A stretch of DNA of 38,939 bases from CAYNEI01 sp964396185 (GCA_964396185.1 CAYNEI010000021.1:1-38939), one strand, 5' to 3'; positions 1-8,515 are shown, counted from the stretch's first letter. Numbers and translations are program-made. The notes: generated from the letters alone by a model not told the origin.

Positions 1-21
1 GGAGCCCGGCATGGCTCGTCC

Positions 22-1173
<1,152 letters not shown>

Positions 1174-1178
1174 ACGGG

Positions 1179-2270
1179 TCAGGTTTGCGCCGAGAGCCAG
1201 CCCCGATCGATGGCCACGACCGTGGCCACCACGACCTCGGTGACCTCGGCCATGTTCTCAACTGAAAGGTGCTCGGGCGTGTCGTGGACCGTGTGGTGGG
1301 TCCACGGGAACGGCCCGCGGCGCGGATCCTCGCACGTGTACGAGCGGTCGCAGTCCAGGTGGATGAGATCCACCGCGGGCACGTCGCGCTCGAGGAAGGC
1401 GAGGTGGTCGTCTGTGATGGACGGGCCACTCTCGTTCAGGAAGTTGGTCGCGCCGAGCTTCTCGGCGGCCGTGAACGCCAGATCCGTGATCGCGGGCGCA
1501 CGCACCTCGCTCCAGCCCTCCCGGCGGATGGTCAAGTTCGCATCCCCTGGCATGTCCACCAGGAGGAACCCCGTGATCCGGTCAAGCTCTGCCTCGGAGC
1601 GGGTCTCGGCGGCGTGCTTGGATCCCATGGCCCACCCCTGGCCGTGGCACCCCTGGTCCTCGCCGTCGAAGAGGGCGACCCGGATCGTGTGGTTCGTGGG
1701 TCCGAGCAGGTCGATGGCGTGGAGCACGACGGCCACACCGGCAGCCCCATCGTTGGCGCCCAACACCGGCTCGCCGACGCCCTCGCAGTCATCCCCCGTG
1801 GAGGCGTCCGCCCAGGCCCGGGAATCCCAGTGCGCGGCTAGCCAGATCTCCCGCTCTCTCTCCTCGCCGAGCCCCTCGCGCACACCGTAGAGGTTGGTCA
1901 GGTTCGTCTCGCCCAATCTGGGAAGCTCTGCGGTGAAGCTCTCGCGCTGGACCGTCAGCCCGCGCGCTTCGAGCGCTTCCTCTAGCAGGGGGATCGCTTC
2001 TGCGTGGCCGGGCGAGCCCGGCGTGCGGTACCGAGGCTCTTGGGTCGATGCGTTCCGGTACACTTGGTCCTCGACGAGCTCGAGCAGGCGCGCAGGGTCA
2101 GCCGGTGGGATGGCATCGACGAACGACCAGTTCCGCATAGAGCCCCGGTCGTTCGGCGCCGTATCGTTCCCATCCTCCCCGCCAGGATCGTTGGCGTCAG
2201 GGGGTGGGGCGGGCGTGGTGCATCCAGCCAGGAGGAGCAAGGCGACGAGGATCCAGGCTCGCGCGGGCAC
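1179..2270 (-). CDS. M28-family zinc peptidase lipoprotein
   Basis: Exported metallo-aminopeptidase of the M28 family, probably anchored by a lipid. From the GTG at 2270 the product begins with a hydrophobic stretch ending in a lipobox (LLLLAGC), followed by a low-complexity Pro/Asp/Gly linker. The M28 metal ligands are recognisable in order: AAHWDSRA (His, Asp), GANDGAAGVA (bridging Asp), FDGEDQGCHG (Glu pair, catalytic base and ligand), and a C-terminal DLIHLD His. I chose GTG 2270 because GGAGAGG sits just upstream and the signal peptide then starts directly; an in-frame ATG at 2315 would add 15 residues. Likely role: trimming exogenous peptides outside the membrane. The family is sure; the substrate is unknown. 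Confidence 0.85.
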   Translation of the reverse strand: MPARAWILVALLLLAGCTTPAPPPDANDPGGEDGNDTAPNDRGSMRNWSFVDAIPPADPARLLELVEDQVYRNASTQEPRYRTPGSPGHAEAIPLLEEALEARGLTVQRESFTAELPRLGETNLTNLYGVREGLGEEREREIWLAAHWDSRAWADASTGDDCEGVGEPVLGANDGAAGVAVVLHAIDLLGPTNHTIRVALFDGEDQGCHGQGWAMGSKHAAETRSEAELDRITGFLLVDMPGDANLTIRREGWSEVRAPAITDLAFTAAEKLGATNFLNESGPSITDDHLAFLERDVPAVDLIHLDCDRSYTCEDPRRGPFPWTHHTVHDTPEHLSVENMAEVTEVVVATVVAIDRGWLSAQT

Positions 2271-2434
2271 AGCCTCTCCAACGGGTGCCTCGTATTTGTC
2301 CCCCGCGCCATGCATCGCAAGCGATGACCCTGGCTCGCAAACAGCGGCTGACTAGGTTGTACTACGCGGAGCCGTTACAAAGGGTTCATCCCACCCAACG
2401 ACCGTTCAGTGTACAAGGGGCCGGAGGAATAGGG

Positions 2435-2635
2435 ATGAGCGGACAGAAGATGGCAGGACCTGAGTATCTGAACGCGTACCTCAACGGGATGCAATTCATC
2501 CTGATGGCGTTGGAAGGGCGCCTGCAGGAGGAGCTCGATGAGGAGAACCTGGAGCGTGCCCAGCGCGCGCTCTACGAGTACCATGAGATGGCGCAACGGA
2601 TGCGCGATCGCTCGCGCTTGGGTGTGAGGCCCTGA
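2435..2635 (+). CDS. small helical protein, 66 aa, unknown
   Basis: A 66-residue ORF starting at the ATG at 2435, preceded by a strong ribosome binding site (GGAGGAAT, 2423-2430) and a possible TATA element (TTACAAAG, about 2376) that would start RNA near 2407. The product is Met-, Leu-, Glu- and Arg-rich and reads as one or two amphipathic helices (NAYLNGMQFILMALEGRLQ, then an EEL/ENLERAQRALYEYHEMAQR stretch), without cysteines or a membrane segment. I do not recognise a family. It stands alone, divergent from the peptidase and convergent with the next gene. Good RBS spacing and non-shadow composition support a real gene; a coiled-coil oligomer or small regulator is only a guess. Confidence 0.6.
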   Translation: MSGQKMAGPEYLNAYLNGMQFILMALEGRLQEELDEENLERAQRALYEYHEMAQRMRDRSRLGVRP

Positions 2636-2656
2636 ACCCGAAGCGGTCAGGGTAGC

Positions 2657-2730
2657 GGACACCGGCGCACCGATGGCAGGCCTCCCATGACCCCGAAGGG
2701 TCCAGCCTCCGCCATGGCGCGCCGGCGTCC
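2657..2730. terminator. long imperfect hairpin between convergent genes
   Basis: Nested inverted repeats: GGACACCGGCGC pairs with GCGCCGGCGTCC, then CC.ATGGC with GCCATGG, AGGC with GCC, and GACCC-CGAA-GGGTC at the tip. It lies between two convergent genes (ends at 2635 and 2750) and can form on either RNA strand, so a bidirectional terminator or 3'-end stabiliser is the simplest reading. Confidence 0.5.
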
Positions 2731-2749
2731 TGCTAGATCTCTTGTGCCT

Positions 2750-3592
2750 CTAGACCACGTCATCGGGTAGGATGACGCGGGGCTGCACGCGAGCACCCTC
2801 GTCGTAGCCCTTCCCGGGGCCCTCCTCTGGAGCCCCGCCCACCCACAGGTGGACATCCACCGAGCCGTGGCTGTGCGGGGTGCGGTGCTCTTCATCGGGG
2901 TCCGAGGCGTTGTGGCTGTTGCCGGTGCGCGGGTCACCTGGCTCGCCCGAGTGGACCGCTCGACCATCTTCCCCGCCTTGGAGCTTGGCGAAGTCCACGA
3001 TGGTCACGAAGTTGTAGTACTCGTTGATCGTCGGATCGATGAACGCGTCCTGGAGCTTCACGACCCAAGCGTAGTGCGGGATCGCCCGGTACTCACCCTC
3101 AGTGTCCAGACCGACTTGCTTGTCGCCCACGCTGGCTCGCGTGGACTCCTCGCGGAAGACGTGGATCTGGTGGTACACGTACTCCTCGACGACCCAGTGG
3201 AGGCCGTTGGGATCCGTGAACTCGAAGACCTCACCTGTAGCGGCCAGGGAAGGGCTTCCCCGGGGGTCCGGGGCGCCCTCCTCCGTGGCCCACACATGGG
3301 TCTTTTCATCGTGATCGAGGCAATCCGTATCCGGTCCCTGGCGACCATGCCGGAAGAGCATGTTGTCGTTGAACCAGAGCACCACGTTCTCGAACGCGCC
3401 CGTGGATTTGCAGGAGACGACGCCTGCCACCGCAGCGAAGCCCGGTTCGTTGGGCTCCTCGTTCGCGATGATCTCCACGTACGTGGTGTGTTGTTCGACT
3501 GCCTGGCCTGACGTCTGCAGGTCTGCGCCCACGACCCCGCCGATGGGGATCAGGACGAGAGCTAGTGCTGTTGCTACCCATGTGTGTTGCAA
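2750..3592 (-). CDS. exported protein of unknown function
   Basis: A secreted protein of about 280 aa. The N-terminus starting at TTG 3592 or GTG 3601 reads as a Sec signal peptide (HTWVATALALVLIPIGGVVG then ADLQTSG); GGGGTG lies upstream of TTG 3592. A longer form from GTG 3700 is possible and would better fit a transcript starting near 3725. The mature part is acidic, His/Asp-rich, with paired cysteines (VSCKS, DTDCLD) that could form a disulfide, aromatic-rich segments (EEYVYHQIHVFREE; NEYYNFVTIVDFAK) and a disordered C-terminal third. I do not recognise a domain. Its promoter region carries two copies of a 23-bp palindrome also found upstream of the large exported protein at 8567, suggesting co-regulation. 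Confidence 0.7.
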   Translation of the reverse strand: MQHTWVATALALVLIPIGGVVGADLQTSGQAVEQHTTYVEIIANEEPNEPGFAAVAGVVSCKSTGAFENVVLWFNDNMLFRHGRQGPDTDCLDHDEKTHVWATEEGAPDPRGSPSLAATGEVFEFTDPNGLHWVVEEYVYHQIHVFREESTRASVGDKQVGLDTEGEYRAIPHYAWVVKLQDAFIDPTINEYYNFVTIVDFAKLQGGEDGRAVHSGEPGDPRTGNSHNASDPDEEHRTPHSHGSVDVHLWVGGAPEEGPGKGYDEGARVQPRVILPDDVV

Positions 3593-3710
3593 ATGTGGCA
3601 CCCCCCATTGTGCCGGAACCCCCGTCGAGCACCGTCGCGGCGCCCGAGCTACCGGTGGTATGGGCTCTTGGCACGGGGCCGGAGGCCCCGTATCAGCCAC
3701 CCAAGCAGAG

Positions 3711-3733
3711 TGTTACCCCGCTCGGTGACAACA
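3711..3733. promoter_or_regulatory. operator-like palindrome, copy A
   Basis: 23-bp imperfect palindrome beginning TGTTACCCCG and ending GGTGACAACA. It overlaps the start point predicted from the TATA element at 3749-3756 for the minus-strand exported-protein gene. The same 23-bp spacing and ends recur at 3841-3863 and 8516-8538. Placement over the start site suggests a repressor site. Confidence 0.6.
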
Positions 3734-3748
3734 CAACACACCGTCGAT

Positions 3749-3756
3749 ATTTATAA
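3749..3756 (-). promoter_or_regulatory. TATA box of exported-protein gene
   Basis: TTATAAAT on the minus strand, in the only AT-rich patch of the region. The predicted start is about 3725, inside palindrome A, which would leave a 5' leader of over 100 nt if translation starts at 3592. An inverted pair AACAGGT (3786-3792) / ACCTGTT (3816-3822) lies just upstream. Confidence 0.6.
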
Positions 3757-3840
3757 TTACTGAACGAACCAAATGGGTCGAAGAGAACAGGTTCCGGCCT
3801 CTACAAGGGAGAACGACCTGTTTTGAAAATGGAAAGCAGG

Positions 3841-3863
3841 TGTTGCCCCTCCGGGTGACAACA
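3841..3863. promoter_or_regulatory. operator-like palindrome, copy B
   Basis: Second 23-bp copy, beginning TGTTGCCCCT and ending GGGTGACAACA, about 85 bp upstream of the TATA element. It could serve as a remote site for looping or cooperative binding with copy A. Confidence 0.55.
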
Positions 3864-3900
3864 CGTCCACAGCTCGGGGTCGGCTTCCTACGGTTGGGGT

Positions 3901-5172
3901 TCAGAGGGTGGGGTCAGTGGCCGGCTCACCGGTCGGAGCTGGCCCCCCATTGACCAGCGCACCTTCCCCCGGGATCCGGCGCATCGCCCAGACGAGAAGT
4001 GGCGGGGCGATCAGCGTGGTGAGCACGCTCATGGCTACAACGACCCCGTAGATCTCAGCGCCCACGATGCCCAGGTTGAGGCCGAGCAAGGCCACGATGA
4101 TGCCCACCTCGCCGCGCGGGGACATCCCGATGCCCACGGCCAACGCGACCTCCCTGCCCCGATCCAGTGCACCGAGCCCACAGCCTACGATCTTGGTCGC
4201 TAAGGCAAGCGCGGTGACGGCCACGATGAGCCAGAAGGACGTGGTCATGGTCGAGAGGTCCAACGAGATGCCGATGAAGACGAAGAAGAACGGTGCCAGG
4301 AGCTGGGTCACGGCTTCCAACCGGTGCTCCAGGTCGTGGTCGTCGGCGGCGGTCTCGAAGAGCAAGCCAGCCACGAAGGCCCCGATGATCGCGGCCAACC
4401 CGAACTCGATGGCCAAGGCCGAGAGCGTGAGGCAGAGGCCCAGCGCCAGGATGACCGGGAAGTCCTTGCGGCCCATGAACGCCGCCCACGTGTGCCGGCG
4501 CTTGACCTCGACAGGCGGGCTGGTCATCCGGAGCACGCCCCGCCCGACCAGGAAGCTCACCAGGAAGAAGGCCGCCGTTGTCGCAAGGATGACCCCGATC
4601 TCCAGAGCGGACACGGTCCCCGCGATGATGACCGATGAGATGATGGTCAACATGAGCAAGCCCAGGACATCGTCGATGACGGCTGCCCCCAGGATCACCC
4701 GGGCGGTCAAGCTCCCAAGCTGGCCCACGTCGGCCAGCACGCGGGCCGTGATCCCCACGCTGGTGGCCACCATGGCGATCCCCATGAAGAGCGCAGCGCT
4801 CGTGGAGTAGCCGAGCAACCAGAGCAACCCCGCCCCGCCAAGGAACGGGAACAGGATGCCCAGCAGCGCGGCTTGGATGCTGGTTCGGCCAACCTTGGCC
4901 AACGAGGCGAGGTTGGTCTCAAGGCCCACGGTGAAGATCAGGAAGATCACGCCGAGCTCTGCGAAGACCGCCAAGACCTCGGTATCCGCTCCGAGCTGGA
5001 TCCAGCCAGCCAGCTGCGTGTTCGCGATGGCCACCCCGGCCAAGATCTCGCCGACGAGCGGGGTCACCCGGAAGGCACCCACCACGAAGCCCGCAAGCTT
5101 GGCGATCACGAAGACGCCTGCGAGCTGGAGCAGAACGACCTCAGCCGACGCGGCCATCGAGGCCAGCCACAC
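3901..5172 (-). CDS. CPA2-type cation:proton antiporter
   Basis: Membrane antiporter of the CPA2 (KefB/NapA/GerN) superfamily, 423 aa, about 12-13 hydrophobic helices, without a C-terminal TrkA nucleotide-binding domain. The family landmarks are VGEILAGVAIAN in the first third, VFAELGVIFLIFTVGLETNL, and the core VIDDVLGL near residue 165. The two adjacent Asp residues are those of electrogenic NapA/NhaA-like exchangers, so Na+/2H+ exchange is more likely than K+ efflux. SPRGEVGIIVA near the C-terminus is also typical. Start is GTG 5172; ATG 5157 would remove five residues before the first helix. The gene is monocistronic and divergent from cspA. A role in pH or salt homeostasis is inferred. 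Confidence 0.9.
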   Translation of the reverse strand: MWLASMAASAEVVLLQLAGVFVIAKLAGFVVGAFRVTPLVGEILAGVAIANTQLAGWIQLGADTEVLAVFAELGVIFLIFTVGLETNLASLAKVGRTSIQAALLGILFPFLGGAGLLWLLGYSTSAALFMGIAMVATSVGITARVLADVGQLGSLTARVILGAAVIDDVLGLLMLTIISSVIIAGTVSALEIGVILATTAAFFLVSFLVGRGVLRMTSPPVEVKRRHTWAAFMGRKDFPVILALGLCLTLSALAIEFGLAAIIGAFVAGLLFETAADDHDLEHRLEAVTQLLAPFFFVFIGISLDLSTMTTSFWLIVAVTALALATKIVGCGLGALDRGREVALAVGIGMSPRGEVGIIVALLGLNLGIVGAEIYGVVVAMSVLTTLIAPPLLVWAMRRIPGEGALVNGGPAPTGEPATDPTL

Positions 5173-5277
5173 AAGCCAGGCTCATAGGGCTTGCGAAGCC
5201 CGGCGCCGGCGCAGAGGGGGCGAGTACGGCGTTCTTGCACCATCCATCGACGAACCGCCCCCGGCTCCGCGCGAAAA

Positions 5278-5286
5278 GCTTATATA
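5278..5286 (+). promoter_or_regulatory. TATA box of cspA
   Basis: GCTTATATA, preceded by a purine-rich GCGAAAA (BRE-like). Its centre is about 27 nt from the cspA ATG at 5309, which predicts a leaderless mRNA. Confidence 0.75.
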
Positions 5287-5308
5287 GACAGCGCTGCTGG
5301 GTCGGTTC

Positions 5309-5503
5309 ATGCCAAGCGGCACGATCAAGTTCTTCAACGCGCAGAAAGGCTTCGGTTTCATCGAGACCGACGCCGCAGATGACGACATCTTCTTCCACGT
5401 CGACGACGTCGATGGTCCGGACCCCCGAGAGGGTCAGACCGCCAACTTCACCATCGAGCAGGCCCCCCGTGGCCCGCGCGCCAAGAACCTCGAGATCTCC
5501 TGA
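5309..5503 (+). CDS. cspA: cold-shock domain protein
   Basis: A 64-aa single-domain CSD (OB-fold) protein that binds single-stranded RNA/DNA and acts as an RNA chaperone. Both nucleic-acid motifs are intact: RNP1 as KGFGFIE (residues 13-19) and RNP2 as DIFFHV (27-32), after the usual GTIKFFNAQ start. It is more acidic than bacterial homologues, with a DAADDD insert between the motifs and several D/E in the loops. The ATG follows a TATA box by about 27 nt, so the message is probably leaderless. CSD proteins are patchy in archaea, found mainly in haloarchaea and some mesophilic Thermoplasmatota, which fits a mesophile. Confidence 0.93.
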   Translation: MPSGTIKFFNAQKGFGFIETDAADDDIFFHVDDVDGPDPREGQTANFTIEQAPRGPRAKNLEIS

Positions 5504-5669
5504 AGGTCCCGAGCGACCGTGGGCACCCGAGAGGTTGTCCACCCCTCTTCTCTAACACCACTCGCCGTGGCCGGGCTCGCCTGATGCGTGCCCTGATCTG
5601 CGGCCTGTGGCCATCTTCGGTCCGGCCAGTTTCAGGCTCCTCGGAGCTCAGGCGCGGTTGACCTGATGT

Positions 5670-6860
5670 TCAGTAGAGGTGTTCCTCGATGAACTCCCGG
5701 CTCGGGTGCTCGAGCAGCTCCTCCTTGGCCCGCCGCACCTTGCGCTCTAGGTGATCCACGGCCAGCCGCGTGGCATGCGCCATCCCCCAGCCTTCGCCCA
5801 CGGCGTAGAACTTGCCCAGATCCCCGGTCAGGTTCAGCCGGATGTGCCAGAGGTCCACGCCCCGGTTCTTGTCCTTGTGGCGCTTGGCGTGGATGAGCAG
5901 GATGCCCGGCTCGATGAGGTTGTCGTAGCGGCTCAGGAAGGTTCGGATCTCTGCTGGGGCGCCGCTGGTCTCGTAGCCATCCCGGCTGGTGTCCTTGCTC
6001 GAGAAGTGGACCACGATGGTCGGCACCTCTTGGGCGAGCAGGCTTACGGGTTCGAGCAGGTCCCGGCGGGTCACGATGCCGTAAGGGAACTGGCTGTCTT
6101 TCGTGATGACGACGCTGCCGATGCCTTTGCCAGCGATGAGATCGGCGGCCTCGGCGTACGTGGAGCCCCTTGGGAGGCTGATCACGGGGGTGGTGAGCAC
6201 GCCGCCCAACGGCACCGCCAAGGGGCGGTTCTGCTCGCCGGTCTTCCAGCCCTCGGTCATGTCCCCGCGCATGGGGGCGATGACCCTGCGGAGGATGTCG
6301 TGGACGGTGACGATGCCGGCGAGCTGTCCGTCCTCGATCACGGGCAAGTGGCTGATGCCCTCTTGGCGCATGGTCGAGAGCGCCTTGGCCACGCTGTCCT
6401 CAGCGTCGCCCGTCACCACCTCGCTGGTCATGAAATCAGCGACGTTGCGCTCCCCGAGCTCATCTGCCCCGGCAGCCGCGATGATGTCCTCGCGCACCAG
6501 GATCCCGATGACCTTCTCGTCCTTGTCGAGCACCGCCACGCCGCGTGCGTTGGCATCCAGGATGCGCCCGGCAGCGTCGACCAACCGGTCGTCCGAACGC
6601 ATGGTCGGCATAGCGTGGCTCGGCAGCACGCTCTCGATGTCGGTCTTGTCTGGATCCACCTTGGAACGCAGAACGTCCCGCTCGGAGACGAACCCCTTGT
6701 ACCGGCCCTTCTCGTCCGTGAGCACCACGGTGGTGGCCCGCTCTTCCGCGAAGATGCTTGCCACCCGTGAGCAAGGCTCATCGGGCCGGACGGTCGGGAA
6801 TTCGGTTCGCATGACGTCGGATACCGTGAGGTCGGCCAACGAGGATTTGGTGTCCGCCAT
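5670..6860 (-). CDS. four-CBS protein fused to an HPF-like domain
   Basis: A 396-aa soluble protein with two Bateman modules followed by a ribosome-hibernation-like domain. CBS1 is about residues 10-70 (VSDVMRTEFPTVRPDEPCSRVA), CBS2 80-130 (GVAVLDKDEKVIGILVREDI), CBS3 140-195 (ADFMTSEVVTGDAEDSVAKA; GIVTVHDILRR) and CBS4 220-275 (GSVVITKDSQFPYGIVTRRDLL). Residues 280-396 resemble HPF/RaiA (S30AE): beta-strand PTIVVHFSS, a helix, then ILLIHAKRHK, WHIRLNLTG, KFYAVGEGW and a long basic helix (ERKVRRAKEELL). CBS pairs bind adenine nucleotides or SAM, so energy-dependent control of ribosome binding is inferred. GGAGGGG precedes ATG 6860. The gene is divergent from the glutamine amidotransferase. 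Confidence 0.85.
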   Translation of the reverse strand: MADTKSSLADLTVSDVMRTEFPTVRPDEPCSRVASIFAEERATTVVLTDEKGRYKGFVSERDVLRSKVDPDKTDIESVLPSHAMPTMRSDDRLVDAAGRILDANARGVAVLDKDEKVIGILVREDIIAAAGADELGERNVADFMTSEVVTGDAEDSVAKALSTMRQEGISHLPVIEDGQLAGIVTVHDILRRVIAPMRGDMTEGWKTGEQNRPLAVPLGGVLTTPVISLPRGSTYAEAADLIAGKGIGSVVITKDSQFPYGIVTRRDLLEPVSLLAQEVPTIVVHFSSKDTSRDGYETSGAPAEIRTFLSRYDNLIEPGILLIHAKRHKDKNRGVDLWHIRLNLTGDLGKFYAVGEGWGMAHATRLAVDHLERKVRRAKEELLEHPSREFIEEHLY

Positions 6861-6982
6861 GAAGAGTCCCCTCCAGTGTTAGGTGCTCATCGCTGATGAG
6901 TGCTTGGTCAAGTCCCTTCGACGAGTGGTGCCTGCAAAGCATGCACGATAGAGCTTTCCCCCCGGGATGGGCTCTTGCGATC

Positions 6983-7900
6983 ATGTGCCGGTTCGTCGCC
7001 TACCATGGTCCGCCCATCCACCTCGATGAGCTCCTCTACCAGCCCAAGCACAGCCTGATCCACCAGTCCACGCATGCCATGGAGCGCGAGGAACCGCTCA
7101 ACGGCGACGGGTGGGGAGTGGGCTGGTACGACCCGACGATCTCGCGCCAGCCTGGTCTCTACCGCACGATCCGGCCGGCCTGGAGCGATGAGAACATGCG
7201 TCATGTCTCTCCGTTGGTCGAGACCCCCGTCTTCATGGCCCACGTTCGGGCAGCCAGCCCGGGGCTGGCGGTCCAGCAGCTCAACTGCCACCCGTTCCGC
7301 GGGGGCCAGCACACGCACGAGGATGTCGGCGAGCTCGACGATGTCGGGCGGGGCAGAAGACGTCTGCTGTTCATGCACAACGGCAAGATCGGGGGGTACA
7401 AGCAGATCATCCGGCGCCTCAACGCCGAGTTCCCCGACGACATCTTCTTCGGGATCCAGGGGACCACGGACAGTGAGCACGCCTTCGCTGAGGTCCAGAG
7501 GCTCTTGGACGACGCCGTGTTGGACCCCTCACCCGAGGAGTTGTTCGAAGCGATCTGCAAGGCGCTCTCCAGCCTCGACGAGCTCAAGGACAGGTTAGGT
7601 CATGGTGACGCGCAGACGGAAGCCAACGTGTGCATCACCGACGGGCGCTCCATGGTGGCCACGCGGTACGGCGCGCCAGATGAAGAGCGAGCGCCGTCGC
7701 TCTACGTCGGCCAGGCTGAGGGGTTCTACTGCGATGAGGCCAAGGAGTTCAAAGCCGTCGGCCCCGATGGAACCGGGAGCGTGCTCATCGCCAGCGAGCG
7801 TCTTTGGGATGACGATCGGGTGTGGGAGCGCCTCCCGCCGAACCACGCGGTCTTGGTGGATGCAGATCGGAACGTGGAGATCCGGGCCATGGCTGGGTGA
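6983..7900 (+). CDS. class II glutamine amidotransferase
   Basis: A 305-aa N-terminal-nucleophile (Ntn) glutamine amidotransferase of the YafJ/EgtC type. Starting at ATG 6983 places Cys at position 2 (MCRFVAYHG), the nucleophile exposed after Met removal; longer in-frame starts would bury it, so they are rejected. Further family marks are NGDGWGVGWY, FMAHVRAAS (oxyanion and substrate Arg region), LNCHPF and LLFMHNGKIGGY. The family hydrolyses glutamine or gamma-glutamyl compounds; EgtC members act on gamma-glutamyl-hercynylcysteine sulfoxide, but no ergothioneine genes are nearby, so the substrate is unknown. The 3' end borders the palindrome-rich segment downstream of tRNA-Leu. Confidence 0.88.
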   Translation: MCRFVAYHGPPIHLDELLYQPKHSLIHQSTHAMEREEPLNGDGWGVGWYDPTISRQPGLYRTIRPAWSDENMRHVSPLVETPVFMAHVRAASPGLAVQQLNCHPFRGGQHTHEDVGELDDVGRGRRRLLFMHNGKIGGYKQIIRRLNAEFPDDIFFGIQGTTDSEHAFAEVQRLLDDAVLDPSPEELFEAICKALSSLDELKDRLGHGDAQTEANVCITDGRSMVATRYGAPDEERAPSLYVGQAEGFYCDEAKEFKAVGPDGTGSVLIASERLWDDDRVWERLPPNHAVLVDADRNVEIRAMAG

Positions 7901-8076
7901 CCGACCGGCAGGGCGCGCGGCAGGCGCGCAACCCAGGCGGCCGCCAGGCCGCGCGACAGTTCGGTGGTTCCGCCAGATCGCGCGACGAACTAGTAGTGCT
8001 CGGACCACCAGGCCGCGCGACGATCCGCTGGTCCGTTGACCGAACCAAACCGCGCACCTACGCGATGGTAGCACAG
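7901..8076. repeat. palindrome and direct-repeat block
   Basis: Non-coding. It holds three direct copies of the 17-mer CCRCCAGRYCGCGCGAC at 7941-7957, 7970-7986 and 8005-8021. Short hairpins are CGCGC-GGCA-GGCGCG near 7914, GCGGCC-GCCA-GGCCGC (7937-7952) and CGGACCA/TGGTCCG (8001-8007/8029-8035). The stretch ACCCAGGCGGCC..CAGGCCGCGCG also occurs at about 19244-19267 in the tRNA-Pro region, so this is a shared repeat family. Nothing coding is seen here. Confidence 0.6.
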
Positions 8077-8100
8077 TGGAGGTCGGGCGCCCAACCTCCA
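8077..8100 (-). repeat. 24-nt palindrome downstream of tRNA-Leu
   Basis: TGGAGGT.GGGCGCCC.ACCTCCA, 24 nt with no loop. The single imperfect pair is a G-U wobble when read as minus-strand RNA, the strand of tRNA-Leu, and a mismatch on the plus strand. Confidence 0.6.
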
Positions 8101-8105
8101 GATTC

Positions 8106-8157
8106 ACCCGAGCCCTCGGCCCGATCGCGCGGTCGCCGCTGGGCCGAGGGCTCGGGT
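8106..8157 (-). repeat. hairpin HpB of the tRNA-Leu locus
   Basis: Perfect 17-bp stem (8106-8122 with 8141-8157, ACCCGAGCCCTCGGCCC) around the 18-nt loop GATCGCGCGGTCGCCGCT (plus strand). The loop resembles the loop of the hairpin at 19434-19483 (CGATCCCGCTGTGCCGTG), although the stems are unrelated. Confidence 0.6.
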
Positions 8158-8165
8158 TGCTGTGA

Positions 8166-8182
8166 GGCATCCGAAGGATGCC
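8166..8182. repeat. short hairpin
   Basis: GGCATCC-GAA-GGATGCC, a 7-bp perfect stem between HpB and the next hairpin of the tRNA-Leu downstream array. Confidence 0.5.
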
Positions 8183-8188
8183 GAACGA

Positions 8189-8212
8189 GCCCGAGGCCGC
8201 CAGGCCTCGGGC
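8189..8212. repeat. 10-bp hairpin with GCCA loop
   Basis: GCCCGAGGCC-GCCA-GGCCTCGGGC, perfect. The core GGCC-NNCA-GGCC also occurs at 7937-7952, 19250-19265 and 37970-37993, always between genes. Confidence 0.6.
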
Positions 8213-8215
8213 GAA

Positions 8216-8272
8216 CCTGCCCTCCGCACTCAGCTTGCGCTATGGGGGAGAAGGCTGAGTGCGGAGGGCAGG
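8216..8272 (-). repeat. hairpin HpA overlapping the tRNA-Leu 3' end
   Basis: Perfect 19-bp inverted repeat (8216-8234 CCTGCCCTCCGCACTCAGC with 8254-8272) around the loop TTGCGCTATGGGGGAGAAG. The right arm contains the last 13 nt of tRNA-Leu, so in a precursor RNA the trailer could pair with the acceptor/T-stem 3' strand and compete with tRNA folding. The loop core TGCGCTATSGG recurs in four other hairpins (18894, 19163, 19486, 21423). Confidence 0.75.
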
Positions 8273-8344
8273 ATTTGAACCTGCGAACCCCTATGGGACT
8301 AGACCCTGAATCTAGCGCCGTTGGCCAGGCTTGGCGACCTCCGC
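8260..8344 (-). tRNA. tRNA-Leu (anticodon CAG)
   Basis: Complete class II tRNA without intron. The acceptor GCGGAGG pairs with CCTCCGC, discriminator A at 8260, no encoded CCA. The anticodon stem CTAGA/TCTAG encloses TTCAGGG, giving CAG. There is a long variable arm (TCCCATAGGGG) and T-arm GCAGG-TTCAAAT-CCTGC. A TATA-like TTTTCAAG lies about 35 nt upstream on the minus strand (about 8374-8381). Its 3' end is part of hairpin HpA. Confidence 0.95.
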
Positions 8345-8490
8345 TTGGTGGGGGCCGCCAGAAGCCAGAGGTCCTTGAAAAGGGTTGCTCTCCAGGGAAC
8401 AGACCACCGCAGACCGTGGTTTCCACTGGAACCACTAGAGTAAGATTTTGGGTTTAGAGGGGCTGTCGCAAAGGATTCTCTGCCAATCGA

Positions 8491-8498
8491 TTTAAATA
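8491..8498 (+). promoter_or_regulatory. TATA box of large exported protein
   Basis: TTTAAATA within an AT-rich patch. The predicted start is about 8521, within palindrome C and about 46 nt upstream of the GTG start with its own ribosome binding site. Confidence 0.7.
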
Positions 8499-8515
8499 AA
8501 CGACAGTTTATCGGG

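Noticed and set aside
7941..8021. CRISPR array suggested by three 17-bp direct repeats
   Set aside because: Repeats are too short, spacers are 12 and 18 bp, the repeats are degenerate and no cas genes are present.
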